DNA from: Hysterangium stoloniferum
Lineage: Eukaryota > Basidiomycota > Agaricomycetes > Hysterangiales > Hysterangiaceae
Assembly: GCA_015178975.1 (NCBI GenBank)
Contig: WHVD01000223.1
Coordinates: 47,871 to 111,870 of the forward strand
Length of the DNA: 64,000 bases
Direction: 5' to 3'
This document shows, one piece after another, positions 47,401 to 61,073 of this stretch; the stretch's first letter is position 1, and the number at the start of each line of letters is the position of its first letter. A program made the position numbers and the translations under genes. The notes under the pieces are model-generated. The model was not told where the DNA came from. It did not search any database and saw nothing but the letters and a program-made list of their open reading frames with translations.

Positions 47401-48589
47401 TATGAGCTCGATACCGGCAGATACCTAGCAAGTCGTCAAAATCGTAATTCTCTGACCCTCAAAACCTCCGTCTGATTCTATGCCACCATCCATCCTTATC
47501 ATATTGTTGGCTTGTCGGGGGAAGTATGCTTTTTTCTTTTTAAAAAAATGGAATTAAATTCAGAAGCTTAATTTGAATCACAGTCGAAATAAGCTACTAA
47601 GAATCCAACCGGACCAACCCCTCGGCTATCAAGTACTGGTTCGAAGGGTGTTTTTCAAGGGACAGACCTTACTCCCAAAAACAGATCCAGGTTTGAAGAA
47701 TGAGGAGGGCTTGTTGAGCTAGTACTTAATCTTTGGTGGTAAGGCTTCCAGGACAAAACTTCATGCCGGGTTGTCGAGTTGGGCTGATTGTGAAATAATG
47801 TGAAGTATGTGATAGATCTATAGGGAAAAGGCAAATTAAATAGATATACAGTACTAAAAAAAGTATCCCAATGGTTACTACAGGAAATCGTGGCTCTATA
47901 GTTCAGAATCATAATAATTAAGTATCCCTAATTTCTAGCTACCTGCACCCCATTGTCACGCTCTGTGACAACGCCTCTGTATACCACCATCTCTTCCTAA
48001 AGCCTCCAATTTGTAAATTCAGTTATTACAGGCCACTATTGATCCCCACCGATTTCTCAACCTTACCCTTTCAATTTGATCCCTAAATATTTCCTTTTAA
48101 ACACCATCAACCCATCAACTTTGGCAGTCACATAGTATACCCAGCGGGTTAATATCAAGTCTAGTATACAATCATACTACTTTTCTTTTTCATAAATCAA
48201 TTGTTATTTTTTCATGATTAAAAAAATAAATTTTACTATTATAAAATGTTCGCTGTATTTATATGCCAATAAATTGGGTATCAAAATAACAGCTCATGAA
48301 ATATCTAATAAATGTTCCTTAAATGAAAGGCCACTTCAAACCCATTTTTCCAGCGCCAAAATCTGATTTCGCCTTACGTAACTGAAACGGTAAATCCGCT
48401 CTAAAAATAACAGAGAATTTTTATTCCAACAGGCCGTTCTCAGGCTCAGATTCTTATCATATCTATATATCTAAATGTGACGAACTTCTTTTCCGAAATT
48501 CGCACATATGTCGCCGTTTATATAAAGCAATAACCCACCTGGCATTAATAATCACCCCACCCTGAATCCCCTCCCACAAGTCCCTGAAC
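44416..48589. other. long intergenic region, no supportable gene
   Basis: It contains the 5' side of the zinc/AT-hook gene (44416-44850) and the upstream region of the aldo/keto reductase. Open frames are short, unrelated to anything I recognise, and overlap on both strands. 46390-46480 and 46800-46890 carry several GGTTCGG/CCGGTTC motifs, perhaps old repeat sequence. 48180-48300 is strongly AT-rich. Confidence 0.5.
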
Positions 48590-50291
<1,702 letters not shown>

Positions 50292-50356
50292 AACCCATCG
50301 AAATTAAGCTTAACCATTTCAAATTGCAAAATGTTTTATTATTCGCCTGTATATTT

Positions 50357-50841
50357 TTAGGATTCATTGCCCTCCAGAAGACGAATCTGTGCGTCCATTT
50401 TCTTTTCTCTTCCAAGCACAGCACCTTCTCCTGCTCCTAAAGGTCCCTCTCCCACTGCATTATCCAGATCTGGAGGTACCTGAGGATTTGCAGGATTTGG
50501 TGTTTCAAGTATCTCAATCCAGACTCCGTGGTCTCGAGGGACCGTAACGTTCTTGTGGAAAGCATTATATTGCCTGTGTCGGACGCATCGTGATAAATGG
50601 TCGACTTACTTGTGGGGGATCTCGCACCATCTGTTCACTCATATTTTCTACGACTTTCGGACGTTCAACTACCTTATTTTTACACATTAATACGACATCC
50701 GTCTTTTCATTTTTGAAAATATTCTGCAAACTGTACCTGATAAGGTTTCTTGAATTTAGTGGAATCGGCATCACGACAAGTCTCGGGGTAGATACTATGA
50801 AGGTATTTTTGGCCTGCAGGCACTTTGAGTGATCTGGACAT
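50357..50841 (-). CDS. small conserved-looking protein, unknown
   Basis: It is convergent with the reductase, 65 bp apart. Proposed exons: 50841 down to about 50737 (MSRSLKVPAGQKYLHSIYPE...KKPYQ), a middle exon of 63 nt near 50610-50672 (VVERPKVVENMSEQMVRDPP) and a last exon from about 50550 (NVTVPRDHGVWIEILETP) to the stop at 50357. This gives about 107 residues. The exon joins are GT-AG and keep frame. There are no membrane segments or cysteine motifs; it is basic at the start and acidic/Gly-rich at the end (EGPLGAGEGAVLGREKK). I do not recognise the family; a mitochondrial ribosome-type protein is one possibility. Confidence 0.5.
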
Positions 50842-51479
50842 AGTTTGGAGTAATTTATTTTTTAAAGCAAGATATTCTATCTCTTATTTCTTATATGTGG
50901 ATATTTTGTGTCACCACGGGTGATGTGTTCAGGTAAGAATCAGTATCATTGATGACGTCATGCGATAACCACTTCGAGTAAATTAAATGAATTATTTGTA
51001 ATTCGACGCTTCGAGTGTAACGCCATGAGTGGCAGCCGATAAATGGCTCCCTGGACCCGGTAGGTGGTACTGTTGAAGTTTATTACGCGGTTTCTATTAA
51101 AATTCAGTAAGCGAGCCGCAAGGAACTCAAACCATACGGGGATATTAGTAATCGGGTTATATATGGACGAGACATGTATTATAGTCCTCATCCGTTTACA
51201 AAGACAGTTAACCGTCACCTACTCAGACAAACAAATAGTTATCGGTCTAGGAACGCCACCACGAAACCTTCAACATCATTAAGCGTGTGTTTTTATGCCT
51301 ACTAAGAACCATAGGTGATATGAGTAGACCCACGAGAGGCGAGACAAAGGGAGGTTATGCGTACCTCTCGGTGAGCGAAGGCCTTCAATCCGTTTGCTCT
51401 TGATCCCCATGTGCTATCCTATATGCGACCCTGAACTACGCAGATGAGCTGCGTGTTAAAGCTTAAGGCTGATATAATA
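50842..51479. other. intergenic, no gene seen
   Basis: Open frames on both strands are short and unconvincing. It separates the small minus-strand gene from the decayed thioesterase. Confidence 0.45.
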
Positions 51480-52734
51480 ATGTCTACTTTGAGCTAAATT
51501 TTCTCTCACGTGCCTCTTACGAGAGCAGTTCGTACCGAGTTCGTAGAAATCCGAGGAGACATTTATGTCTACTCGGGAAATGTGAACAAAGTCTGGACCA
51601 TAATTGCGTGAGTTGTTCTTATGCTATATTGCCCCATCCCTCTGGATCTGAACTTTGTCGTTCTTATTCAATCAGTATTCCACATGGAGGTCGGACTATC
51701 ATTTTCGAACAGTATAGTATGGCTGACTGAGATGGGCCCAACAGGCTATATACTAGGACAAATTGTCAACTCTTGTATCGCAATACAAGCAGAGACATCA
51801 CACCCCCTGACATCATCCATGTCATGTGTCAGTTCCTACGGACGATGTCAATCGCACCATTCGAGGTACATGTACGAACCATACGCTCCGGCAAGTTCAA
51901 CGCCAACCTTACAGCAGAATTGGTTCAGAATGTAAATGTCATTCCCCTCCAAATTTCGGCAATAATTATATTGATTCTCACCTTCCGTTAAAGGGGGAAG
52001 TGAAAATATCTGCTCACTTAATATTCAAGGCGCAGTCTACGGGTTCTGAAGACGCTCGTCTTACCCTGGCACCCTCTTCGCCGTTTGCCCGACGAGTTCC
52101 CATTCATCTACACCCCTCTGTTGCCGTTCTGACTCCCATGTGTGGGGACGTAAATTTTCATACTAAGGTCAGATGGGCTGAAGATGAGACTGTTAAGGAG
52201 CGGAACCGTAAGTTGGGTCACGGGGAGACACTCGTTTTAGGCGGTGGTGGTCTCGAATGGGGTGCATGGTTAGAATTAACTGACCCCTTTGAATGTCTTA
52301 ACTACTCAATGTTACCCTTTATGGGGGATATGCTGAAGGGTCTTCCTCTATTATTACCAGAGGATCAAAGACCGCCTTCTTCAGGCGTAAGATGTTATTA
52401 TCCGTTATCATATCCGATGCTCACGCCCGAATACAGTTGGCATCCAACTATGGCATTTACGTTGGAGTTTTCAAAGCACAAATTCCAGACGACCCATCGT
52501 TCTCGCAACGGAACAGTAGGTTTGTTCGCCCGCTCAACATTCCTACAAGAAGGACAACACGACGTGTACGTCGAGGTATGGACCCCGCCCAGCAACATAC
52601 ATCGGGAGTAGAAATCGAGGGTTGGCGTGATAACCAAGTTTGTCTGGGCGTGGCTCATCAGATGGCGCTCACGGTGCCCTATGAGGTTAATACGCGAAAG
52701 GCATCTGAAGCCAATTCGAATTCTAGACTCTGAC
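51480..52734 (+). pseudogene. acyl-CoA thioesterase-like gene, decayed
   Basis: The double hot-dog thioesterase pattern (TesB-like, PF13622-type) is readable. In order: a start MSTLS, then an in-frame TAA at 51495, GDIYVYSGNVNKVWTI, IPHGGYILGQIVNSCI (across two introns), PDIIHVMCQFLRTMSIAPFE after a one-base slip, an intron after AELVQN, GEVKISAHLIFK, LLLPEDQRPPSSG, the second-domain TMAFTLEF, TVGLFARSTFLQEGQHDVYV, and in another frame DNQVCLGVAHQMALTVP. At least three frame changes and the early stop show it is a pseudogene. Intact relatives hydrolyse acyl-CoA thioesters. No linked fatty-acid or secondary-metabolism genes are seen. Confidence 0.7.
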
Positions 52735-52967
52735 TATGAGGAGACCAATGTGTATGATGTCTCCAGTTTCAAATACAATCATCGATTCGAGGTTTCGACT
52801 AAATTGATTTCATCAGTGGTTTTTTGGGCGAACACACCTACTGGTACCCGTGTGAAACCAAACATCCTGAGAATCTTTAAATGTGCGCCTGTCACGGCTT
52901 AGGTCCGAAATTCTTTTTTAAGAAGCAGCTTCTTGTGAAGCGTGGCATCTCCCTCATTCGACCACAA

Positions 52968-53535
52968 TGGCCAGTGAAATGTCTTTAGATTTCTCCAACA
53001 TTGTAAGGGCACACGTTCCGGGCCTCAACTTGGAAATGTTAAATTTGACACTTCCCTCCCTGGAGTCCGTCAGGAAGGATGCAGATAAAAGTATTCTTCG
53101 TTGCTTTCTTCAGAACACTTCTCTCATCGAGTAACAGTACCGTCTATTGACAACATAACCCACTTTCCTATTCCTATTAACATTCGAAACCCTATAACTA
53201 ATGAGATCCTTGTAAAGCCTAATAAATATATGGTTTACGGCGCCCTTTTGCAAGATCTCTTTCATTTCAGCTTTTATGCGGAAGTCACTGACAGTAAGTG
53301 GGAGTTTGGTGTCGTTCCGCTGACCCAGAAGCTCAACTCGTACGATAATGAAGTTCCCAAAGACTTGCACGAAAGCGTCGTATAGGTCTTGGATACGATT
53401 CTCAAGCAATGGGATAACGGCACCGAAAAGGAAGTACAATTATTATATGCAATGCATGGGATACGGGTGGAAGAACCAGAGCAACGCAAGCTTGACATAA
53501 AATATGTTATCGTATATTTCCCGCTGCAGTCTTCA
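52968..53535 (+). pseudogene. unknown decayed gene
   Basis: An opening MASEMSLDFSNIVRAHVPGL is followed, after a stop and frame change near 53130, by an open stretch of about 90 codons (VYGALLQDLFHFSFYAEVTD). An in-frame TAG at 53383 interrupts it, then it continues VLDTILKQWDNGTEKEVQLL for another 45 codons. The readable frame on both sides of the TAG suggests a former gene with a nonsense change. It could be the 5' part of the MYND gene that follows; family not recognised. Confidence 0.4.
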
Positions 53536-53639
53536 TGATGCCACCTTTAAAGTGTTCTACTTTTAGATCCACAATGCCCGACGCAAAGCGGCAACGCTCT
53601 TACTGTATGTGTTTTAGGTATCAAGGATCTTTAAGGCGA

Positions 53640-55105
53640 ATGTTTGACGTGACCTAGCACCGAGCTCGACAAACCTATCGAAGCCGCGGAATATTTCAGA
53701 CTGGTGGTCGAAACTGAGATTCGTAGGATATCAAAACCTTGGCTACAATACCCGCAAGCACTCTTACTCTCATCGCATTCATGTACTCACTTGATTTAAT
53801 CTAACAGTCAAATATTCGCCTTATACGGTGAAGCTCTTGCTCGCAGTGGCAGCGATGATAAGCGAGCCCGAAAGATGCTAGAATTATCTTTGGAAGCCCC
53901 GAGCACATCGAACGAGGTTTTCTGCTTGATTCGTGCTCATGTATTTCTCCCGAGGGTCCTACGCCGCTTGGACAAACCTGCTTTGGCCATGGAACAGTGA
54001 GTTCGTTGCAATCGTCGGATTATAGTGGATTTGGACTCTGCCTTTCTAGTGAATCATTTGCCACGAAGTGGTTCCGCAGCAACCCTCGATACTTTATGGA
54101 ATCCAGGCTTCGAGCACTACTCATGCCTGAAGAAAACAAAGATGAACCTATAAAGGCTCTTGGAGGCGCGAAGTGGATATACAATGAAACCTCAATCACC
54201 AAGGCGGAACATAATGCCGCCAGGGCCTGTCAGTCGTGTGGAGTACGTCCTATACAGTAACAACTGTTCAAATGTTCTAGATGCAAGTTCACCTATTACT
54301 GGTATTTTCTTTTTATCTGGAGGATTATTGAGTGTGATATCTTATCACTAACGTGATAGTTCTCCGGACTGTCAAAAAGTTGATTTGAAGGCACACAAGT
54401 ACGTATGACAGATTAAACCTACAAGCTTACAGTCAATAATATCTTGCTCATAGAAATAGTTGCGAGTATGTGATGAGGGTAGTTCTCTCGATGACATGAA
54501 TTTCATTAATATGATTTTTAGCGATACAGCGAGGTTATTGAACAGGATTGAAACCCTCAAGAAAATAGACCCAGAGACCGCAGAAATGGAATTTCTCTGG
54601 CATAAGTGGTGCCGTGAGGCCTTCCACAATAGCCATAGGATCCACGCCCTCGGCGTTCATCGAAATCTCGGACGCGGAAAAACGCATATTCTTTTCGAGT
54701 TCGTTGAATATACACCGAAAGCATCCAAAGACTTTCGATACAAATTTCGTGTTGTAGCTTGCTCGGTCTTTCGCATCATACTTGTCGACATCGAAAAGTT
54801 CATGAGATTGGACCCCGGAGAAGGAGAAGAATACGTAAATGGCCTCATTCAACCTCAAATCCAAAATGGCCGATGGCCGATGCTACACTTTGTCGTTGGT
54901 AATGGGCTACCACCCTGGTTGTCAGCTGGTATTCATAACTTCAAGCTCTCCCCAAAGATGCTCACATTCCAAAGGGTCTTTCATAGTGGAGGCACTTAGG
55001 AAACCACCATATAATCCTAACTGGCGAAAACTTATGAACATTGAAGACCCTCCAGAATTGTGGAATTTACGTCCAGATCTTCAGGATCAAGAACATATAT
55101 TTTGA
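53640..55105 (+). pseudogene. TPR-like/MYND zinc-finger gene, decayed
   Basis: A helical TPR-like region (LDKPIEAAEYFRLVVETEI, LYGEALARSGSDDKRARKML, LIRAHVFLPRVLRRLDKPAL) precedes a MYND finger. The finger is CQSCGV...CSRCKF.YYCSPDCQKVDLKAHKNSC, split by an intron between YY and CS and by another after HK. An in-frame TAA at 54258-54260 sits inside the finger between PIQ and QLFKC, and frames change near 54475 and 54975. The C-terminal 170 codons are otherwise long and open (LLNRIETLKKIDPETAEMEF). MYND domains mediate protein-protein contacts; Agaricomycetes carry many such genes. This copy looks newly dead. Confidence 0.7.
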
Positions 55106-55560
55106 TACTTTCCCCTAGTTATCTTGTGTAAGGTGTGTCAGATTCATATTCAGCTGACACATTGTGGCAGAACCCCTTGAGGCTACGTACGTATTTGGAA
55201 TCAGTAACAGACGATGTATCTAGCCATTGCTTATGACAGAATATGAATTCACGATTAGGTGTATAAAAAAAAAACCCTTGGTGCTAAGTTTTTTTGCCAC
55301 AGGATGCATAACTACATTCGGGAAGTGACTCTTCTGAGTCAAATGCCTAGATATTAAGCTTGTATGTGCTTTTCTGTAAGTGACTCACCATTTCTGAGGG
55401 ATGATTCTTGGGGTGAAAATCAGGCGGGATCAAGCCGGGTTAGAGTCACCGTCGACTCATTTAGCACATGACCTATGTATAGCGGAAGGAATGGAAGATT
55501 AAATATCCATAGGATGTTGCATACAGCCAAGAAACCGGAAGTGAAGAGATTGAGACTGAG
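55106..55560. other. non-coding, no feature identified
   Basis: AT-rich 3' flank of the MYND relic. Nothing supportable is seen. Confidence 0.4.
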
Positions 55561-55798
55561 TCCAACATAAAGTAAACTTTGATACTCCAAAGACCCACTT
55601 GGTCATGAGTTCAATCCTGGCCCATACCAATAGTTTCAAGCCCAAAAATAAGTGGCAAAAATAACTTATATTTAGGCATTAAGAGGGATAAGCATTACTT
55701 AATATCTAGTTGGCCACAAACAATGTTGGCTACTGGCCTTAAAGCAGGTCATAGGGGAGTTACTACTGATCTTTGGGTTGGAGTTTACTTTATGTTGG
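55561..55798. mobile_element. MITE-like element with 18-bp terminal inverted repeats
   Basis: TCCAACATAAAGTAAACT at 55561-55578 is matched by its exact reverse complement near 55781-55798, with further pairing inside (TCCAA, CAAAGA). The interior (238 bp overall) is non-coding and contains GAGTTCAATCCTG, which resembles a pol III B-box. The right end overlaps the palindrome at 55795. Confidence 0.65.
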
Positions 55799-55834
55799 AA
55801 ACCACTAAGCCAATGTTGGCTTAGTGGTTTCCCA
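55795..55834. repeat. second copy of the 40-bp palindrome
   Basis: Arms TTGGAAACCACTAAGCCAAT and GTTGGCTTAGTGGTTTCCCA pair at 18 of 20 positions. Compare 4211-4250. Confidence 0.75.
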
Positions 55835-57917
55835 CAAGTCCCATTATATGCTAATGATGCCAAGCCACTGGCTTCAAATCAAAAGTCACTCCATTTGCAT
55901 TATCGAATGGGTGCATTGCTGGAGTTAAAAGTGTTAATGCAAAATGTGCAGTTCTAGTAAGAACTCTCAGTGAGTGATAACTCCACTAAGTGTACATATA
56001 TAAGTATCTACCTTGTAAGAACTATAGGTAGACTAATAACTAACAAAAGAATCCTTCATATACCTCTTTGTGAAGGGTAGACTGTGAATGGCACAATACT
56101 CTATAAGGGAATTGAGTACCTGTGATGTATTAGCCTTATTTTAATACTATCTTCTGAAAAAGGAGTCCAATGCTCTATCAAAATGTGCAAATACTCAATT
56201 CACTGCAAGGTAAAATAATTTAAGTATTTGATATTAATCAGTGGCAGCCTAAATAGACTTAGAACCCTGAAGTCAAGAGTTTACTTGAATATATGCACCC
56301 TACTTCGCAAAGAAGGTTTTGAGAGCTGCTTTTGCAAGCTATTCTTTTTCTGTGAAAACAATTACTAAAATATGAATAACAATTCACTGATTCTGAAGCT
56401 AGATTTAACTTCAATTCTAGCTAGTTTATATATATTTTATACTATTTACCAAACAGTAAAAATATTTATAAACAAGGTCAAAAGATTAGATATAGAATAA
56501 AACACTATTTGGCTAATATATGCTTTATTTACACTAACCTACAGGGTCTACTGTGATACTAACTTATCAGGATCTTAATGTAGTCTTAAGGATTCTGCAA
56601 GAATATTCTCAGTATTTATTTATGCTCAAAACCAGGTAGAAATTAGAAATGTATTCCTAATCTCAATAATGATAACCAAAATTGTTTATTACTTAAATTG
56701 ATAACCAACAACTCAACTAGAGGTGGATAAGTAATAAAGGATAGCCAGCTACTCAACTAAGAGCTGGCAAAGGAGAACAAGATTGTTTGTCAGAAGCTCA
56801 ACTAGAGATGACAAGGGTGTAGGATTATTACTAGAAGCTCAATTAGAGGTGGCAAAGGGATCCTGAGTTAGCTTAGGTCAGCAGCTCAACTAGAGGTGAC
56901 TAAGTGTTTGTATATATTTATCCAACAGCCCAACTAGGGGTGAAATATAACTGCTGATGCAGTGGCACACTGATGTGGCTGATAAAATGTAGTAAAGATG
57001 ATATATATTTCAGTGGTGGAGCAGAGCTCCTTATATACAGTAAAATCTAAGACATGGGAGAATATTCTAGCTACTTGTTTTACCTATTTTTAGCTATTTT
57101 ACCTGGAATCTGCTGGAATATTCCAGGAGTTTCTGCTATTTTCCATTATATGCTGATGTAATACTCTCACGCATCATGAAGCTGATGATTTTCGTGCGCG
57201 CGCGCTGATTACTTAATTTTCCCACGCGTGCCACAGTGTTTCTATATATGTGTGACATTATTGTTATTCAGCCGTTTGTGACAGCTTGTCGGGTTTGTGA
57301 CCATTGTCACGGAATGTGACAATATTCCCGCGCATTGTGCAATAAGCGCCAGATGGCCGACTTCGAAGATATTTAGTTAAAAAAGAATAAACAGTAGAAA
57401 TTCGATAGTTCTCCCATAATAAATGATAAAAATATGAAATAAATTGTAAAAATTCAGGTTAATTTCAGGAGACTATTGTACAATAATTCTGTCACAATAT
57501 AAGTACATTTAAACTTGTTTTTATCGATTTATTTGGGGAATTTTGTAAAAATAGAAAAACCTTAGAAATACATAACAGTGCCATTCTTGCTTAATATTTT
57601 ATTTATATTTTTATCATATTTTATCCTTCATTTAAATAAGAGATATGTCTCGTATTTAGTAGTATGAAGGTCCATGTATGCTTGTGGGTGCATGAGTGCT
57701 CACAAGCCCACAACCATGCCATATATGTAACCATAGTAGTCACACTAGATACTAAGACACTTTTTAACCCTGACAACCACCACCTGCACAATGCAAGTAT
57801 TGGTTTGGGGTTCTGTCTTAATACAATCATTTCATTGCTCTTTACATCTCAACAGTAAGCAAGACTTCACATTGAAACAGTCAAAGTTTGCTTGCTACTT
57901 GTTAGAGGTACGTGCAT
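55835..57917. repeat. AT-rich repeat debris with an imperfect repeat array
   Basis: 56703-56945 has six spaced units of the type (A)ACTCAACTAGAGGTG(G/A)CAAAG at 35-50 bp intervals. 57190-57205 has a GCGCGCGC run, and 57240-57340 several TGTGAC motifs. There is no gene. Probably an old LTR or leader region. Confidence 0.5.
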
Positions 57918-58037
57918 GGTGGGTTTCTGGAGAAACCTGTGGGATATCCAGTAGGACTTGGCTTCAGCTTATAGGCTGCACCCTTGCGAGATTGTGTTGT
58001 CCAATTTCAGACAGGTGGATGGGAATCCCAGGGAGTC
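57918..58037 (-). repeat. LTR family A, copy 4, truncated by the Gypsy LTR
   Basis: GGGTTTCTGGAGAAACC and the shared core (57951-57989) match the inverted family A copy at 11668. It is cut at 58038 by the insertion of the Gypsy LTR, which is therefore younger. Confidence 0.8.
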
Positions 58038-58721
58038 TGTGTAAAGGGTCGAGTAGTTTACTACTCAATGTGCGATTGTTATCGACTAACGATAGTACGA
58101 TATACAACCAACTAGTAGTTTGAAGTGATCAAGTATAGATTACGATTGACCCTTAAGGTGCAATCGGTAAGTAGTTACAAGAGTGGATCGACCTTGCGGT
58201 ACGATCCGATTGCGTAGCTAGCTGAACTAATGGCCAAGTAGTGGAGAGAAAGTATATATTGTGAGGGAGAGAGAATATTCTAAGAACGTGAACTACGATG
58301 GATATTCTTACTGCGCGAACCAAGAGGTAGAAGTCAAGTCGAGTGGTAGTAACTGACTTCGACTGTTTCAGTGCGAAGTGTAGTTACTGTAGATATAGTA
58401 TGAGAGATAGAGCGAAGACTAGTTTCAGACTAGGCCCCAAACCAGTACTTGCGTGTGCAGGTGATGGTTGTCGGGGTTGAAAGGTGTCTGAGTTTTATCC
58501 GTGTGACTACTACCTGTGACATGTGCATACTTCTTGTGGGCGAGAGCACCCACAAGCATACATGGACTCTCGAACTAAATAAAGGGGGTTTGACCCGTAT
58601 TTATGAGATATAGAAATAGAATAAAAATATAGAACATAAAGAGAATAATGAGATTATAAAGCGGTTAAGGAGTAAGGCTTAGAGCCTTTAACCGCACCTC
58701 CTATATGACTTATCCTTCACA
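58038..58721 (-). repeat. 3' LTR of the chromodomain Gypsy element (family G)
   Basis: Read on the minus strand it starts TGTGAAGGATAAG and ends CTTTACACA (684 bp). A G-rich polypurine tract precedes it (GTTCCCCCCC at 58722 on the plus strand). It has a TATATA box near 58253. A solo copy is at 535-1194. Confidence 0.9.
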
Positions 58722-58734
58722 GTTCCCCCCCAGT

Positions 58735-60756
58735 TCAGAGGACCATGTCATGCGAAGTCTTGTAGCCTACTGGGGACCCCTCCCATGCATCTTTATCGGA
58801 ACCTCCTAGCTGTAAGATCGCTTGACCCCATTCCTCCCATTTATTACGGAGGGGACCTACAATTTCACAGAGTTTCAGATCACGAGAGTTGGGAGACAAT
58901 TGTTCCGCTTTGTGTACCATGGATACCCAGCGGCTGTAGGCTTTTTGTCGCATCCTGATGATGAGGCGAATCCTATCAGCTGGGTCGAGGTCCAGTCGCG
59001 AAAGGGGATGAGGTGCCATCTGCTGGGGAGTGGTACTATCCGTGGTCACACAATCAAGGTTTTTCTGGTTGTCATTAGCAGGAAGTAACTCCTCAAGTAG
59101 ATCGACAAGGTCGGTAAGGGGGGTAGAGAGTGAAAGTTCGGGAGGGGCGCAAGGGAAGTTCACGGACAGCTGTCTGAATGGTGACAGCTTGATTCCTGAA
59201 ACGATGCCTTGCAGCTTCTCTGCCTCTGTTGCGTCTTTCATGAGCAGGTAAAAGTCGACCATGGTCTCTTCCAGTGATGCAAGTCCTTTGCAGTCGCTTA
59301 CTTTCCCTTCCAGTAAGGGTGGCTGTAGCACGGGCAGTAACTGGCTCAGGACCCTGCTGACGGTGAAATGTGCTGAGTGGTAGTTGATTGCTATTCGCAC
59401 CCAGACGTCACCGTCAGCTTCATTCCTGCTTATCACTGTCTCCCGGACCTCCAACTCAATAGGATGGGAAACTCTTTGTGTCCTGTAGGTTTTTTCGCCT
59501 GAGGGAATAGACGTGGAGGGTGGTTCAGTGATAGGAGGGTCGAGCATTACAACGTCGCAGGCCTGTTCCAATTGGTATGGAGCTGGCAACAGCTCGCAGG
59601 TAGTGGCAGGCATGGAAGAAAGAAGGTTCGGGGGGTGGTCCAAGGAGTCTCGTAGCTGCGGTGGCTCACGTTCCTGTAACTCTAGGATGGGAACGGGTAA
59701 AGGGGGAGGTGTGGCAGAGGGCGGAATGGGGTTTTCTACGGCGATGCCGATCGAGGTCTTGTCAGGTCGGTACCCACGCCATATTCTGACGGTTGGTTTA
59801 AGTTCCCTTCTCTAATTTGGATTGCTAGAGACAAAGTGTATGGGTCTTGGTAGTAAGAATCCTTCGAACGAGTCCTCCCCCAGATACTTCGCCCCGTATC
59901 GTGGATAGGTGGTATCACTATCCTCCGACTCCGAAGAGAGGTCGGTGGGGCCGACCCGAAACCTTTTCTGTGCTGGTCCTTGAGGAGGGTTGGTCCCTGA
60001 TGGTGGTTCCTTTTCATCTCCTCGGGTCAGCTGGATACTTCGGAGTTTAATCCGTCTGACTAATTCCCAATCATAAAAGGTAGTACCATCCTTCCCTTTC
60101 CGGCTTTTAGCGCCAGCGGCACGTATGCAGGGGGTTCCATTATCACTCTCCTCGGTCTCTACAAAATCCGTCCATTTCATCCCTGGGGGAGGGAGAATTG
60201 GTAGGATGGGGGCGTAGCCCTCCCGCATCCTGCTCTCTCTCCTTTGGGCTTTTGAAGGTACGCCTTCCAGTCCTCCCCTGGCTAACCGATCTTGCATGAA
60301 CTTCTCCCTCCTCTTTCTTTTAAGGTCCTTGAGCTCTTGTTGATTTTGGGCATGACGCTCCTCCTTGTCACGATGCTTCCGGGCTACTTCCTCGGGTGGG
60401 GGGGATGGGGATGGTCGAATGGGGGGTCCATCCCAAGGGAGGTCCTTTAGGTCCCAATATCTGGAGGGAGGGGCCTGGCTGCAAGGAGTGAGTCTCTCGA
60501 CCCTTTCGGTGCGAGGTGGCCCTTGAGAATCGTGAGCGGCTCTCGAGGCAGTCTCTGTTGATCTCCAGTGTGTCGAGGAATAGCTCGAGGAATTAGAGGT
60601 GGGGGCCTCATGGTAAGAGAAAGGGCGCTCGACTATTTCAGTGTGAGGCGGTCCTGAGGAAGTGGAGGCAGGGTTCCATAGATGCTCGGTGGCAGGTGTT
60701 CGTGGGATCCTTTTGAACTTCGGGAATTTGGACTTCGAGAGAGGTGGTTGGGACAT
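58735..60756 (-). CDS. Gypsy env-position ORF (ORF3), unknown function, one internal TAG
   Basis: A frame of 674 codons lies between the chromodomain and the 3' LTR, where vertebrate retroviruses carry env. It starts MSQPPLSKSKFPKFKR. The first 314 codons are Pro/Ser-rich with a strongly charged helix (EEVARKHRDKEERHAQNQQE, RKRREKFMQDRLARGG), then a TAG at 59812-59814, after which the same frame continues through PSATPPPLPVPILELQ to MVL. The second half looks folded, with VWVRIAINYHSAHF, LVDLLEELLPAND and WEEWGQAILQLGGS. No signal peptide or membrane helix is apparent, so it is not envelope-like. Relics of the same ORF adjoin the LTRs at 7624 and 16239, showing it is a stable part of this element group. 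Accessory or gag-like roles are both open. Confidence 0.7.
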
Positions 60757-61073
60757 GTTATAGTTGCGGGTCGCACGAGAGTTGTATGATGGTAGTGGTT
60801 GAAGGTAAAGAGAGGTCGGAGATTCTTAAGCGACTTTACGTCTCTCGTATCCTAGGGATTAAGACTCCGCTCGGTTGTTGACACGAGGTAAGGAGGCGAT
60901 AGACTAAAGGTTGGTGATCGTGGAGTGAAGACGAGGTAGCTGAAGTTGAATTTTTAGAAAAAGAAAATAAAGGTTAAAATTAGGGTTGATTGTCGAGTAG
61001 ATTGAAAGAAATAGACTGCATTCTCGGGAGGGAAGTGGTTCTGGGTTCTTGGTGAAACTGCATATACCCATCA
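60757..61073. other. Gypsy spacer between pol and ORF3
   Basis: 317 bp without a long frame between the pol stop and the ORF3 start. It may hold an internal promoter or splice signals, but none can be named. Confidence 0.4.

Noticed and set aside
53110-53439. Minus-strand 109-codon frame
   Set aside because: The plus strand frame over the same segment continues through the TAG in a protein-like manner; the minus frame is its antisense.
58735-59643. Treating the two halves of ORF3 as separate genes
   Set aside because: Both are in the same frame and the sequence after the TAG continues without a new ATG start; one gene with one stop is simpler.
59513-60050. Plus-strand frames over the Gypsy ORF3
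   Set aside because: They are antisense to the long minus-strand frame and are not conserved in the relics at 7.6 and 16.3 kb.
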